In this document: in pieces, positions 1-10,774 of the stretch
Position numbering within the stretch: the first letter of the stretch is position 1
Layout of the letters: each line of letters starts with the position of its first letter
Assembly (NCBI RefSeq): GCF_029852145.1
Contig: NC_079971.1
Coordinates: forward strand, 8,797,697 to 8,861,696
Length of the DNA: 64,000 bases
Source of the DNA: Microplitis mediator
Lineage: Eukaryota; Arthropoda; Insecta; Hymenoptera; Braconidae
Reading direction: 5' to 3'
Translations under genes and position numbers: made by a program
Notes under the pieces: model-generated
Told to the model about the DNA's origin: nothing
Databases searched by the model: none
The model's input: the letters and a program-made list of their open reading frames with translations, nothing else

Positions 1-50
<50 letters not shown>
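1..50. repeat. (TA)n microsatellite
   Basis: The window opens inside an uninterrupted TA dinucleotide run of about 48 bases, so its true length is unknown. Confidence 0.95.
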
Positions 51-51
<1 letters not shown>

Positions 52-151
52 ATACAGCAAACTGCTGCAAGCGCGCAATTTCTAATATTTAAATTAAACT
101 TTAAACAAAATATGATTATTTTATCATCCCCAATTCTTTTTATGTATGTAA

Positions 152-629
152 ATGTATCATTCAGGGGTAGCGAAATACAAAATCGGCCAAATTATTCACG
201 GGTGTGTAATACACTCACGTGAATTTACGTCGCGAATACCAACAATTCCCGGGGAGGTTATCAGTAGCAGTACATGGGAGGATTATACAAGAGTACTTAC
301 TCGATCTCGTCTCCCGAATAAATCCAAACTAACACTGGAACTCAATCACCCGGTGAATTTATTTTTAATACAATTAACCACTGTTAATTGGCAACAAACG
401 AATTAAACGTATTTACGACGTATATTTCCTTTGATACAATAACAACAGCGTCTGCTCTCTTTGATTATCCGTATCTTTCTGAATACTTTTTGGGCCGGCC
501 ACTTGTTGGCCACCCACGTTGCGCAACAATCGCCCTTAATTACTATTATCATTGTTATCTAGCTCGGGGCCTATTTTAAATCAAATAAATAAATTATAAT
601 AATATTTTTACCCCACCTGAATGATACAT
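152..629. mobile_element. Short element with inverted termini (solo LTR or MITE)
   Basis: The left end ATGTATCATTCAGG is matched in inverse by CCTGAATGATACAT at the right end, about 478 bp apart. Read from 153 to 628 it has the TG...CA ends of an LTR, and AATAAA-like signals sit near the right end. No clear target duplication was found. Two short overlapping reading frames inside resemble nothing I know and are probably chance. Confidence 0.5.
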
Positions 630-1344
630 ATTAAATAAATACATTTGTCTAGTATTTATTTATGTCAAAATAATAATTGTAAAAGATATATTTAATTAAA
701 TAATAATTATTTAAAACCGCATGTTATCCATCGATATTGCAGGAGAAAATATTGACTTTTCCCCTCCTCTGCGGTCAATATTTCTCAACTCCTCAATACC
801 TGGATATGAAATTTGAACTAAATTAAATAAAAACAATGATTGGGGGATAATGTGACCACACATTATGTCCCCCGAATAACGCCAAATAATAAATATTTCT
901 ATAATAACAATAAATATTGAATATAATTATTTTTAAATTGTAAATTAGAATTTTAGCACACACGTGCTCTCATTCACGCCGCGCGCATGCGCGAGCAAAC
1001 GTTGTCTCAGCAACGGCGTGGCAACGAAATGCCCGCGTAACCATTCAAATTTGAACTTTGTTAGATTAATTAGGTGGTTCTGGGGATGTCAGAAATAATT
1101 AACGATTCAAATTAGTTATAAAAACGTGGTAAACATATATTGTAAACTTGAGAGATAACAGTTTATTATTATAATTATATCTAAATTATATCAGGCTAAA
1201 TTACAGAGGAACTGAGCTGCCGCCATGCGGCCAATAATGTAACTAGGCTTTCGGATAAAGCAGAAAACTATAATTTCAACAAACTTAAATAATATTTTTA
1301 ATACTTATTACTTTTTACTTATAAATTTATTTGAATGGTTACGT
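630..1344. other. Non-coding stretch with hairpins
   Basis: No gene seen. It holds a strong hairpin at 842-873 (GGGGGATAATGTG against CACATTATGTCCCCC) and a looser inverted repeat around 741-793. A GC-richer patch at 960-1040 is followed by a TATAAAA box at about 1118. The latter could be the remains of an LTR promoter, but no partner copy is present. Confidence 0.4.
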
Positions 1345-1965
1345 GACAAATTTCACGATGATGTCCGAGTGTATGCATGTATGTGTGTACGTACGTACGT
1401 ATGTATGTTAATATTCTGTAACTTTTGAACGGATTAACCGATTTTGGTTAAAACTGTTTTATTTAGACAACTTTTTATTTGTTCGATGGATTAATTCCAA
1501 AATCTAATCAGCTCTAAAACTTTATAAGCCGCGTCGAATGACACTTCAACCATCAAAATCGGTTCATTCGTTCAAGAGAAACCGTTGAAGAAAGAATTCA
1601 AAAAAATTTTTTTTTTGGTTTTTTTGAAATTTCTCAAAAACGGCTGGATAAATCGAATTAAAAATTCGATCAGCTTTAGAACGATAAAACACGTCGATGG
1701 CTGCCTCAATCGTTTTGATCGGTCCATTCGTTTACGAGATATCGTTGATAAAAAAAAATAGTGAAAAACGTTTTTTTTTCGGATATCTAGAAAAATATTG
1801 AATCATTCGATTTCAAAATCTAATCAGCTCTAGAACTTAATAAATCGCGTCGATTGCCGCCTCAACCATCAAAATCGGTTAATTCGTTCGCTAGATATCG
1901 TGGGAGAAAGAAATGCTCAACGAGCTAGAAAACAGCGGGAAGTTTTGGGGCTGGCCCGCAGGGTT
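1345..1965 (-). repeat. Dispersed repeat R, copy 1
   Basis: This is the inverse-orientation counterpart of 26845-27965. One end is the GC-rich sequence complementary to CCCTGCGGGCCAGCCCC (at about 1930-1965). The other is GATGATGTCCGAG followed by a GT/ACGT-type simple repeat (about 1350-1410). Between them are about three degenerate units of roughly 130 bp, each carrying words such as AACCGATTTTG and TCTAATCAGCTCTA. No coding capacity. Confidence 0.75.
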
Positions 1966-2538
1966 AACCGATAGACCGATTTTTTTTTTACGATGTTAAC
2001 ATTGTAATTTTTGAAATAATTTTTTATCCAAAAAGTCTTTGTCAAAATTATCACGTTAAATAGTAAAAAGTGTAACCTACATAGTAAATTTAAAAATAGC
2101 ACATTTAAAAATTTATTCAAATGAAAGTATAGTCCACGATTACGATGTTGAGATCATAAATTTTAGTAAAGTTTTCTTTCCGTGTAGCTAAGATATCGAT
2201 AATTAAACCCTGATTAAGAAAAATGATTTAAAATAATTCATCATAATCTACAATTAATTTAATTTTTAGACAATGACTATAACCTAACAGTATTACTATT
2301 AAACAAAATATCACCTTCAGTACAAACAAATAAAAAGATTATTCTAATATCAACAAGAAAAATTTAACGGAAATAGATTTTAATGTGTAATGTATAAGTT
2401 ATTAAGACTTCAAACCATAAAAGATGCGCGTTTCTAAATTAGAAAAAAATTTTCGATACTTTAAAAGTATCATAAAACAGTAACAATATCAAGTTTAAGG
2501 TACAAAATTAAAGCCTATCGAGTCATATTTAAGATACA
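1966..2538. other. AT-rich non-coding stretch
   Basis: AT-rich sequence with no reading frame, RNA gene or paired repeat that I can recognise. Confidence 0.5.
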
Positions 2539-2539
2539 T

Positions 2540-2973
2540 CCCAGATAGCACAATGACGTCTTGATGAGTTCTGAATGAGTTCCTATTTATAATTTGGACG
2601 TCTTAAAAACATGTTAAAGACGTCTTTAAGAAGTTCTCAAGATGTCGAATGCGCCACCTAGCGAACTCAGTAAGACGTCTTTAAAAAGAGTTATCAAAGA
2701 GTTCTTTTTCTGACTCCGCAAATAAGACTTCAGAATGAACTTACCATGACGTCTTAAGAAGTTCCTAATTTTGACTTCATTTTGACTTCAAAAAAGTTAA
2801 AAAAAGAATACATTAAGACGTCACAAAACTGACGTCTTATTTATGAAGTCTTCAAGAATTCTTAATTATGAGTTCTTAAAAATGACATCTTTAAGAAGTC
2901 ATTATAAGACTTCTTGAAGACTCCTTCAAAAATACGTCGTAAAGCAGTCATTCTGACTTGAATGCTGTCTGGG
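2540..2973. mobile_element. CCC...GGG element M1 (GACGTC words)
   Basis: The termini CCCAGATAGCA and TGCTGTCTGGG are inverted repeats with one mismatch. The flanking dinucleotide is AT on both sides (2538-2539 and 2974-2975). The 434-bp interior is largely degenerate copies of GACGTC, AAGACTTC and TTCTTAAGAC. No protein is encoded, so it would be a non-autonomous DNA transposon. Confidence 0.8.
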
Positions 2974-3102
2974 ATTAGGTAAAAATGATCTAAAATATGT
3001 AGTTTCAGAGTTATATGAACCTTAATAATTTGAAGATCACAATAAAATATAATTATAGAATCAGATTATACTGGGAAATGCATAAGTCTTTTTATCTCGT
3101 CG

Positions 3103-3225
3103 GAACCACCACCAACCGGTGCAGGTCACACAAGTGTGACTTTTCGCAGTTCCTTCGATAATTCAGCCTCTAGAACCACCACCAACCGGTGCAGGTCGTA
3201 CTCTACGATTTTTCGCAATTCTAGA
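3103..3225 (-). repeat. 70-bp tandem repeat at the 3' end of the gypsy element
   Basis: A block beginning GAACCACCACCAACCGG occurs at 3103 and again at 3173, each followed by a variable stretch and TTTTTCGCA. The second unit runs into the last codons of the integrase frame. On the minus strand AGAAGGGGG just inside the stop could serve as a polypurine tract, though no LTR follows it. Confidence 0.7.
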
Positions 3226-4408
3226 GGCCCCCTTCTGCCTTAGTGTAGATATGGATCGTACCCGGCAGTGCAGGTGTTGAATCAGAATCCTCTGAGCTGT
3301 CACTGGAGCTGGAGTCGCTGACCTTGGTACCATACATCTTCAGCTTCTCACCCGGAAATACCCCAGTATAGGGTTTCTGTGTCCGCTCCGCTCCCTTGAC
3401 GTCCTCAACGACATAACGGGCCTTGTCGAGGACCTTGGTGACTTGATACGGCCTAGTGTACTTCGGCATTATTTTTTTACTCAGCCCGTCATTTGAGCTT
3501 ACCAGGCGTCTAGCTATTACTATGTCGCCACAACTGAACACTCGAGGCGAAGCTCGTTTCTGATTGTACCGAGCAGCCTGCTGTTGCTGGGTCTGCTCGA
3601 TAACTCTTTGTGCCTCCTTAACATCATTCGTACGGTCATAAATGCAATCACTTTCTCCCAACTCATTTAAGACTCGTGACTCAGTCGAATGTCGTGGTCG
3701 AAACCCGAACAACAATTGAGAAGGTAGTTTCCCAGTTGCTTTATTTAATGTATTACTTAATCCCCAGATTACCCCAGGTAATTTACGATCCCATTGAGGT
3801 TCTTCCTCAACGCTTGCAGAAAACATACTTAATATGGTTCGGTTATACCTTTCTACCTGCCCGTTTGCCCTGAGTGCCTGTATAGCAGTTTTAACGTGTT
3901 GTATGTTTTTTTCTTTACAAAACTCTTCGAACGCCTTGCTCGTGAACGCAGTGCCACGGTCGCTAATTATGCGTCGAGGATAACCAACTCCCGTGTCCGC
4001 GGTGTCGTTTAAAAATTTTATAACCAGTGAAGTCTGTGTGTTTTTCACCGCTCGTGCGAATACATATTTTGTGAATGAATCGACCATTGCAATTATTTGA
4101 GTATTTTTACAGGTACTCGGCACGAAGGACCCCAAATGGTCAATATGTACGGTATGCATGGCTTCGATGACCTTTTCTATAGGATTTAAGTGACCTGGCC
4201 TTTTTCCAGCCAGTTCTTTATTGTATACGCAGTCTAGACATGAACTGATGTATCGTCTGACATAACGTTTCATTGACGGAAACCAGTAATCACTGCGCAA
4301 TTTCTCTAACGTTTTGTCAAGCCACACATGTCCAATATCATCGTGGCATAACTCAACGATTTGTCGCCTCGCCGCCTGCGGTACCGCCCATCTTAATCCT
4401 TTGTCCAC
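3221..4408 (-). CDS. Integrase of Ty3/gypsy element
   Basis: The frame carries an HHCC zinc-binding head (HDDIGH, then CLDC), then a DDE core with D in HIDHLG, D in ISDRGTAF and E in NGQVERYN. A basic C-terminal part follows with the KYTRPYQV block typical of post-core integrase domains. The product would insert element cDNA into the host chromosome. The first codon of the open stretch is GTG, not a true start: the domain is the end of a polyprotein and is cut off from RNase H by stops. About 395 codons are open, the best-preserved part of this copy. Confidence 0.88.
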   Translation of the reverse strand: MDKGLRWAVPQAARRQIVELCHDDIGHVWLDKTLEKLRSDYWFPSMKRYVRRYISSCLDCVYNKELAGKRPGHLNPIEKVIEAMHTVHIDHLGSFVPSTCKNTQIIAMVDSFTKYVFARAVKNTQTSLVIKFLNDTADTGVGYPRRIISDRGTAFTSKAFEEFCKEKNIQHVKTAIQALRANGQVERYNRTILSMFSASVEEEPQWDRKLPGVIWGLSNTLNKATGKLPSQLLFGFRPRHSTESRVLNELGESDCIYDRTNDVKEAQRVIEQTQQQQAARYNQKRASPRVFSCGDIVIARRLVSSNDGLSKKIMPKYTRPYQVTKVLDKARYVVEDVKGAERTQKPYTGVFPGEKLKMYGTKVSDSSSSDSSEDSDSTPALPGTIHIYTKAEGGL

Positions 4409-4693
4409 CTTTCAAAATACTCGATTTTCTTTAAGTTTAAACTTAATGTGGACTTGCTTATCCTCGGCGTCTTTAGGTTCTGCATTTAAAACCTCCCTCA
4501 CCTATTTTAACCGTCGATTTTGTAACTGTGCATACAGTAGCCAATCGCCCGTTTCTATGCGCAATAACTCGATGTCGTCAATCCTCGCGGCATCCTGCTC
4601 TGACGTGACCGGACTCCGGCTCAGCGCGTCAACGTGAGGCATCTTTATACCTGCTCGGTAGTCGATTGCACAATCGTACTCCTGTAATTGCAG

Positions 4694-5194
4694 TCACCAT
4701 CTCGCGACGCGGGGGAGAAGATCACGCTTAACAAAATTTGCTCTCAACGCACTACAATCGCTGATAATTTTAAAACGCATCCCGTATAGATAAACGCGAT
4801 ATCGTTGTAAGCTACTCGCTACCGCCAGTGTTTCGAGCTCGTAAGAATGATATCGCTTTTCTTCTTTTGTTGCTTGTCTGCTGTAATACGCGACGGGTTT
4901 CAACGTTCCGTCATCCTGTTTTTGAAATAATATTCCGCCTACACCGATCTTACTAGCATCAGTATGTAACTCGGTTTCCGCCCCATGTTTATATAATGCT
5001 AACACGGGTCTACTTATAAGTTTTTCTTTTAGTGTTTCAAACGCGTCTCTCTGCTCGTCGCCCCAACGCCAACTTTCACTTTTCTTTGTTAGCAGAGTTA
5101 AGGGTCTGGCAATTACAGCAAAATTCTGTATGAATTTTCTAAAGTAACTGGCAAGACCAATAAATAGTCGACCGATGTTTGTAGAAATGTACAT
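4694..5194 (-). CDS. RNase H domain of Ty3/gypsy pol
   Basis: It starts with the RT thumb/connection block GLASYFRKFI and continues with RNase H motifs: ELHTDASKIGVGG (first catalytic Asp) and YHSYELETLAV (catalytic Glu). ISDCSALRA holds the TDH-equivalent region, here S-D-C. The frame is shifted relative to the RT just upstream. Beyond its end, 4409-4693 still reads as the tether to integrase (including VDALSRSP) but is broken by three in-frame stops. Confidence 0.85.
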   Translation of the reverse strand: MYISTNIGRLFIGLASYFRKFIQNFAVIARPLTLLTKKSESWRWGDEQRDAFETLKEKLISRPVLALYKHGAETELHTDASKIGVGGILFQKQDDGTLKPVAYYSRQATKEEKRYHSYELETLAVASSLQRYRVYLYGMRFKIISDCSALRANFVKRDLLPRVARW

Positions 5195-5198
5195 TTAC

Positions 5199-5696
5199 TT
5201 AGTTGTAAGTTAGCCCAGCATGCCGTATTTGTTCCAACACGAATCTCAATGCTTCAAGACCGGTTTGGACATCTGTTAATGGTATGAGGATGTCATCCAT
5301 GTACGCAAGGACATGAATTTTTCCTCTAAGAGATGATATTATTTGATTTACAAGTTTTTGAAACACTGAGGGTGCATTCGCCAGTCCAAACGGCATGCGG
5401 AGAAACTCATATTGCCCGTCTGGTGTTACGAACGCTGTTTTCTCAATCGATTCTTCCGCTACTCGTACTTGATAGTACCCCGAAAACATATCTAGCTTTG
5501 TGAACCACGAGCCCCCTTGTAGTTCATTAAGTTGATCTTCTATTAGCAGTAGCGGTTGGTGATTTTTCTTTGTAATTGAATTTAACGCGCGATAATCAAC
5601 ACACATGCCGTTCTTTTTACGGACTAGTAAAATAGGACTTGAGAACGGTGAGTTGGATTCGCGAATAATACCGTTTTCTTTTAATTCATTGACCAT
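5199..5696 (-). CDS. Reverse transcriptase domain of Ty3/gypsy pol
   Basis: The conserved RT blocks are in order: SPILLVRKKNG, VDYRALN, FTKLDMFSGYYQV, FLRMPFGLANAPSVFQ and the catalytic box YMDD (in LAYMDDIL). All three catalytic aspartates are present. The next downstream segment lies in another frame, so the copy cannot make a full polyprotein without frameshifting. One upstream stop at about 5700 separates it from the RT head. Confidence 0.9.
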   Translation of the reverse strand: MVNELKENGIIRESNSPFSSPILLVRKKNGMCVDYRALNSITKKNHQPLLLIEDQLNELQGGSWFTKLDMFSGYYQVRVAEESIEKTAFVTPDGQYEFLRMPFGLANAPSVFQKLVNQIISSLRGKIHVLAYMDDILIPLTDVQTGLEALRFVLEQIRHAGLTYN

Positions 5697-5759
5697 CTCT
5701 CATACTTGCTCCCGCTCTGCATACGACAATCTATACGGCCTGTAAGTCACGACTTTATC

Positions 5760-6095
5760 TCACGTCAATTCTATTTTTATTTCTGTGGCATTTGTTTGCC
5801 CTAACTCGCCTATGTTAAACGCAAAGCAATCTCTGTATTCATCTGGCAATTGAAAAAGACTGTCCCTTTCAGTCTCAGGTACTCGACCTTCTACCTGGAC
5901 TTGATCCCTCGGTATTTTATCTTTTTCCATTTTCGTCATCGCACAAATTTCTCGAACTTTGCGCTCTTCTATTGTCTCCTCTCGAGCATGCTCAGCTCTG
6001 GCAACAATTTTGTCTTTATTTATTATGAGTGGACTATCAGAATGATTTATGACCGGCAATATTGACGCAATTGTGTTTATTATACACGCGTACAC
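5760..6095 (-). CDS. Protease-RT linker of the gypsy element
   Basis: A charged 111-codon frame overlaps the end of the gag/protease frame and leads toward the RT. It includes LPDEYRDCFAFNIGELG, a block usually found just before the RT of this element type (D..D.FA....ELG.....). It is pseudogenic: different frame from both neighbours. Confidence 0.65.
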   Translation of the reverse strand: MYACIINTIASILPVINHSDSPLIINKDKIVARAEHAREETIEERKVREICAMTKMEKDKIPRDQVQVEGRVPETERDSLFQLPDEYRDCFAFNIGELGQTNATEIKIELT

Positions 6096-7113
6096 TAAGC
6101 TCTATATACAAATCACCAATATAATTGTCATTTAATTTTACCTTGATGTCTGCTGATTGCTGCGCCGGGATGACTGTCGTCTCCGTGGCCCGTAATGTCA
6201 CCTTACGAGGTGGCAGCGTGTCTAGCCCTGTCAGTGAAACGGCTGCCTTGTGAAACACTCTCAGCTCGCCAGCCCCTGATGCCGTCCTGACTCCTAGTAA
6301 ATCGAGAAATGGCTGCCCCACAATTACCGGGACAGTCTGTAGATCGTCTGGTACGATGTGTACGTTGACCTCTCCTTCAGCGAGGTCAACTTGCAGTTTC
6401 GCCTTGGCGATCCCGTACGGGTGAACGATGCCTCCACCGAAACCTCGTAGTACCTTATCCGTCGGCTTAATATCTAGCTGCAAGCTATTTGTATCTCCCT
6501 TTTTCAGTGTGACACACTGGCTACCGGCGTCAACGTATGCTTTCAGAGTTTTTCCGTTGACGGTGATGTCTATGAACCTCGAGTCACCGGCTCGTGGCTC
6601 TGATCCGATGGCTAAGACTTTCTTCTCTCTGTCGCCTTCCTTCTTAGCTTTTACACACTGGTTCGCTACGTGGCCCAACTCGCCACAACGGAAACACCTA
6701 ACTTGTGCTGTTGATTTGTCTGCAGTCTTCTTGTCCTCCGCAAACTTCTTGTTCCCTTGACTACGCTTAATAGTATCAGGGTGAGGCCGGCGAAGCTGGG
6801 GAATGCTCCGTTGGTGCCGGGCATGCCTCGATGTTTCTCTCGCCTGGTGTCGTTCAGTCGGTTTCACCGTCTCCTCGATGGTACTCAGGAACACTCGCAG
6901 TTCTTCTGGTGTTAGAAAGCGATTTCTCGCGATCGTGAGACTCAAGGAGTGATCGGTGATCCCGTCAGCGATGCAGTCGGCTGCGTCCAATCCTTTAAGA
7001 CCGCAAGCCGCGACAAGGGATGATTTATCGAAGAAATAATGCATCATCGACTCGTCTGACCTCTTCTTACGGTCCAGCATCGCTCGCATTCTATCTGGCA
7101 TTCTCCGATGCAC
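6037..7113 (-). CDS. Gag C-terminal region and aspartic protease
   Basis: In the N-terminal half a basic stretch precedes a CCHC zinc knuckle (CFRCGELGHVANQC, spacing 2-4-4). A retropepsin follows with AYVDAGSQC as the D-A-G-S active site and PVIVGQPFLDLLG as the conserved C-terminal Gly block. The role is nucleic-acid binding and polyprotein cleavage in the virus-like particle. It overlaps the upstream gag frame by 23 bases in a different frame, which looks like an indel rather than programmed shifting. Confidence 0.85.
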   Translation of the reverse strand: MHRRMPDRMRAMLDRKKRSDESMMHYFFDKSSLVAACGLKGLDAADCIADGITDHSLSLTIARNRFLTPEELRVFLSTIEETVKPTERHQARETSRHARHQRSIPQLRRPHPDTIKRSQGNKKFAEDKKTADKSTAQVRCFRCGELGHVANQCVKAKKEGDREKKVLAIGSEPRAGDSRFIDITVNGKTLKAYVDAGSQCVTLKKGDTNSLQLDIKPTDKVLRGFGGGIVHPYGIAKAKLQVDLAEGEVNVHIVPDDLQTVPVIVGQPFLDLLGVRTASGAGELRVFHKAAVSLTGLDTLPPRKVTLRATETTVIPAQQSADIKVKLNDNYIGDLYIELSVRVYNKHNCVNIAGHKSF

Positions 7114-7552
7114 CGGTGAGTTTCATCTTCCATTTTTCCCATGAAAATGCGACAGAGTCTAGTCTCTCGTACCACTGGTACGCTGTGCCTTTTAGTTTAT
7201 CCATCGCCAGATTGGCGGTGATGACGTCATCCCATCCGTTGATCCTCCGGAGTTCCTCGACCTTCTGGATCCACACCTGGATGGTTTGGTTGCCACTCTC
7301 TGGGTCAAAGGTGGGGATGCGTCGTCCGTCGGCAATGCTGTGCGACCTCAGTCGCTTGGCTGGCACTCTCATAGCCTCCGCAATCTTGATAATCGCCTCT
7401 TGAAGGTCGGAGACCGATGTGCTGCGTGATGATATTCCGCGACCACCGTATTCGGCTCTTCTATTTTCGCTACCGCATCGATATGAATCCCGACGATAGC
7501 TGCGCTCCCCATGATCGTGCCGATGGTGATGGGGTGCTGGTCCTCTCGACAA
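7091..7552 (-). CDS. Gag N-terminal region of the gypsy element
   Basis: An Arg/His-rich head is followed by LQEAI.KIAEAM and the retrotransposon gag core: IPTFDPESG, VWIQKVEELRRINGWDD, LKGTAYQWYE. These blocks are typical of the capsid part of Ty3/gypsy gag in animals. Upstream, an SR-rich stretch continues to about 7700 but in another frame with a stop, so the true start codon is lost. Confidence 0.8.
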   Translation of the reverse strand: MSRGPAPHHHRHDHGERSYRRDSYRCGSENRRAEYGGRGISSRSTSVSDLQEAIIKIAEAMRVPAKRLRSHSIADGRRIPTFDPESGNQTIQVWIQKVEELRRINGWDDVITANLAMDKLKGTAYQWYERLDSVAFSWEKWKMKLTGASENAR

Positions 7553-7782
7553 GGATCAACGTGAGACCGATCGCCGACGACGATCTCTGTCTGGCGACCG
7601 AGACGGCGTCGTCTCCCGAGACAAGCTCCGTTGCCTATCTTCCAGCGGTGGAGTGTAGCGTGAGGGACTTCGTCCTGAATGCACATTACCCGTTTGTTTC
7701 ACCATTTCACAGTCACCTCACTTATAACTCACAGTCACACTATTTATAACTCGCGCACGGATTTCCTATCGCACTTCTGATA

Positions 7783-8131
7783 TGTAAAAGCAAGTATTAA
7801 TATAGTTCACTTTAATAAGAGTTTATTTGGTAGGTACTACTATTACAAATGGCTGCGCAAGTGGCAGCAGATATATTTATATATAGAAGAATACAATATG
7901 ATCAATCGGTAGAGTGTGAGTGAGGGTGGTACAATAATGTCACTACGTGACGAGGGTATCGGGGGTCGCGCCGGAACTGCATCTCTCCCCGTTGTCCTTT
8001 AGGCCTACTATTCGTCGCTGGTGGGGGTAGCCGATCTATGGGGGTGCGATTGACGTTACACTGACGTCGGAGCCCAAGTCCCAAGTGCCCGTAACCACGA
8101 GCCTGAACTGTGAGGATTGTCGCTGCTTACA
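7783..8131 (-). repeat. 5' LTR of the gypsy element
   Basis: On the minus strand the 349-bp segment begins TGTAAGCAGCGAC and ends GCTTTTACA. It has TG...CA ends with a short TGTAA/TTACA inversion, and AATAAA lies near its end. It is placed directly before gag. No partner LTR is in the window, so the borders rest on the terminal motif and position only. Confidence 0.65.
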
Positions 8132-8159
8132 TATATATATGTAATAAAACCATGTTTTG

Positions 8160-9226
8160 AGGACACGATTGCGCCTAGAATTCTTATCGGATCCGAATGA
8201 AATTTTTCATACTTATTCTATGGGCGATTATCACGGTTAAGTTCGAAGATGGGCTAAATCGGTTGATTAGTTTAGAAGTTATGGCTGTTTGAAATTTCCA
8301 CGATTTTTCAAAAAAATCAGTTTTTATCCACTTTCAAGTTCATATAATTTTGAAACTGATACTCATAGACAATTTCCGTAAAAATTATCTGAGAGCTTGT
8401 CTAATAAGCTTTAATTTATGACCTTGAACGTTATGTTTTGACCATTTTCCAATACTTTGATAGCCTTGAAAATTTTGATGGAATCAAAAAACGATAAAAA
8501 TATGGTTTTCATTCCACATAACTTATGCATGTCCCATTATAATCCAGTTTCGTCAGTTGTATTTTGTTGTGCACTAAATAACCTTTAAATTTCACTGCTA
8601 TTTTATATTTTAAAAGTATTTATTTTATTACTTATGATGTATCAATTGTACCTCTACTCCCTATGATTATCACTGGTCTTGTCATTACGATAGCACCTAC
8701 AGTTCTTATCGGATCTTAATGAAATTTTTTACACTTATTCTATAGGCGATTATCTTGATCAAGTTCAAAGATGAGCTGAATCGTTCGAATAGTTTTGAAG
8801 TTATGGCTGTTTGAAATTTTTACGATTTTTCGAAATAATCAGTTTTTATTCACTTTTAAAGTTCACATAACTTTAAAACTAAAGCTCATAGATAATTTCT
8901 GTAAAAAGTGTTTTAAAGCTTGACTAATAAGCTTTAAATTGTGACCTTAAACTTTATATTTTGACCAATTCTTCCAATAATTTGATAGCCTTGAAAATTT
9001 TTAATGAAATCAAAAAATGTTGGAAATATGGTGTTCATTCCACATAACATATGCATTTCCCATTATAATAAAATTTTTTCAGTTGTATTTCATTGTGAAC
9101 AAGGTAACCAGTAAATTTCACAGCTATTTTCTATTTTAAAAGGATTTCTTTTATCACTAATGATGTTTTAAACGTACCTGTACGCCCTATAATTATTACT
9201 GGTCTATCCATCGTAATAGCGATTAC
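8160..9226. repeat. Two direct copies of a 522-bp unit
   Basis: TTCTTATCGGATC recurs at 8181 and 8703, and the following text matches closely over the whole unit (for example GCGATTATC, GAAGTTATGGCTGTTTGAAA, CATTATAAT). Some divergence and small indels are present. It has no coding capacity and looks like two monomers of a dispersed satellite-like repeat. Confidence 0.85.
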
Positions 9227-10494
9227 AATCATGATCTCATTAAATTAAATTTTACTAATTAAATCTCACTAATTAAATTTTCTATACTTTGTTTACGTGA
9301 AGGTTAGTTTGGTACATTACCTATATAATGTTTTGTCAAATCAACTATTTGAAGTTCTCTATCGTAAATAGTCGTTTTTTTTACCCTCACTCTTGGAAAA
9401 CAAGCCTAATTTCATATCATGACTATACACTAACATGAATCACAAGATATGTATGTATGAAACTTTTTATATAGATTAATTGAAAACTCTACCTTCCATT
9501 TCGGCTGCCGAATGGCCTTTTTTCGTTTCTGAGCGTATAAATATACACAAATATCAAGCAGGCTTTAAATGTAATATCAATCAGTCGGTCTATAGATATA
9601 ATCACGTTTATTCAAAGCTAGTTTGTCAATCTGAGATTTTAGTAATATGTAATTAAATTAGTATTACTCGTACACGTGTTTATAAATATATAATTATATT
9701 TACAATATTTAAATCACGGTTTACGAATCTCTTATTAGAAAACTGACTCTAAAAAATTGGTTCAACTCTAGTAAAAGTGAAAAAGGGTTGCCTTCGTTTT
9801 AAACTAAGAGCTAGCTTACAAAAAATCAGGGCAGTACTGAATATTTTTGACAAATCTATCTTCCATTTTGGCTGCCAGATGGCATTTCTTCAGTATGTGT
9901 TTGAATCGATTACGATTTGTAAGAAAAAATACTACTCACGAAACAATGATGTTTGAATCAATAGGTAAATGGTCATCTATATCAATAAAATGCGTTGTAA
10001 GTGTTGTAAGATTATCCAATGCATGACCATTTTCAGCAATGCTATTTTTTATTTCGTCAATATTGCAAAAATATTTGAAGATGTTGGTAAATGATCTTAT
10101 AATCTAAAGATACACAAATAAAGTAAATATAAATAAAAAAGCACAGTAAAGTCACAGAGTTGAAGCATTTAGCATTTAAATATTATTTATACTGACCAAC
10201 ATTCGTTTTTCAGTGATATAAGATGCGTTGTTTTTAAATGTAAATGCGACACGATTATCGATAGAAACAATATATATTTGCAGTAAAGCTGTATCATTGT
10301 GGTGAGCTACATAAATACAAACACTGAATGTTAATAAAATATGATTCAATCAAAAATAAATAGTTTTTCCAGTAAGAAATTAGTCCGTCTTGTGTTTGCG
10401 TTTAATTAAATATGTGCTGTAACAAATGTGGACACTAAATAATACTACTATAGAAACAAACGCTGTCTTCTGATTTTATGATTACCCGGGAAAA
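9227..10494. other. AT-rich non-coding stretch
   Basis: No gene seen. A motif TCTACCTTCCATTTCGGCTG at about 9488 recurs in altered form at about 9850 (TCTATCTTCCATTTTGGCTG), each followed by a similar few dozen bases. This suggests an old duplication. Confidence 0.4.
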
Positions 10495-10615
10495 AATGAT
10501 TAGACCTGATCAGACATGAACAGGCATGAGTCTTCAGGCCTGATCAGACATGAAAAATGACCATGCATGACCAGTCTTGGCCAGGCATGTTCAGGTCTGT
10601 TCATGCCCAGCTGGG
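10495..10615. mobile_element. CCC...GGG element M2 (121 bp)
   Basis: A very small element starts CCCGGGAAAAAATG and ends CATGCCCAGCTGGG, with TA on both flanks (10493-10494 and 10616-10617). The inside is degenerate copies of CAGGCATGA and ACCTGATCAG. Inverted similarity beyond the CCC/GGG ends is weak. A related copy in reverse orientation lies at 33450-33540. Confidence 0.65.
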
Positions 10616-10774
10616 TACAGAAAGTATAGATAAAAAATGGCTCTATATAAATATATTTAATTATGTATAACTATATAATTATATTTAATTATGTATAACT
10701 ATATAATTATATTTAATTATATACAACTATATACAATTGTATATAATTATTTATATATAAGTGAAAAAAAAAAA

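Larger units (their letters stand above)
3103..8131 (-). mobile_element. Ty3/gypsy LTR retrotransposon, decayed
   Basis: Read on the minus strand the order is LTR (7783-8131), gag, zinc knuckle, aspartic protease, reverse transcriptase, RNase H, integrase. This is the gag-pol order of Ty3/gypsy elements, with integrase after RNase H. The frame is broken several times: gag and RT frameshifts, and stops between RNase H and integrase. The expected second LTR is not found after the integrase end, so the 3' end is deleted or diverged. It has no env-like frame. Confidence 0.9.

Noticed and set aside
152..579. Two overlapping 60-85-codon genes
   Set aside because: They lie wholly inside a short element with inverted ends and match no known protein.
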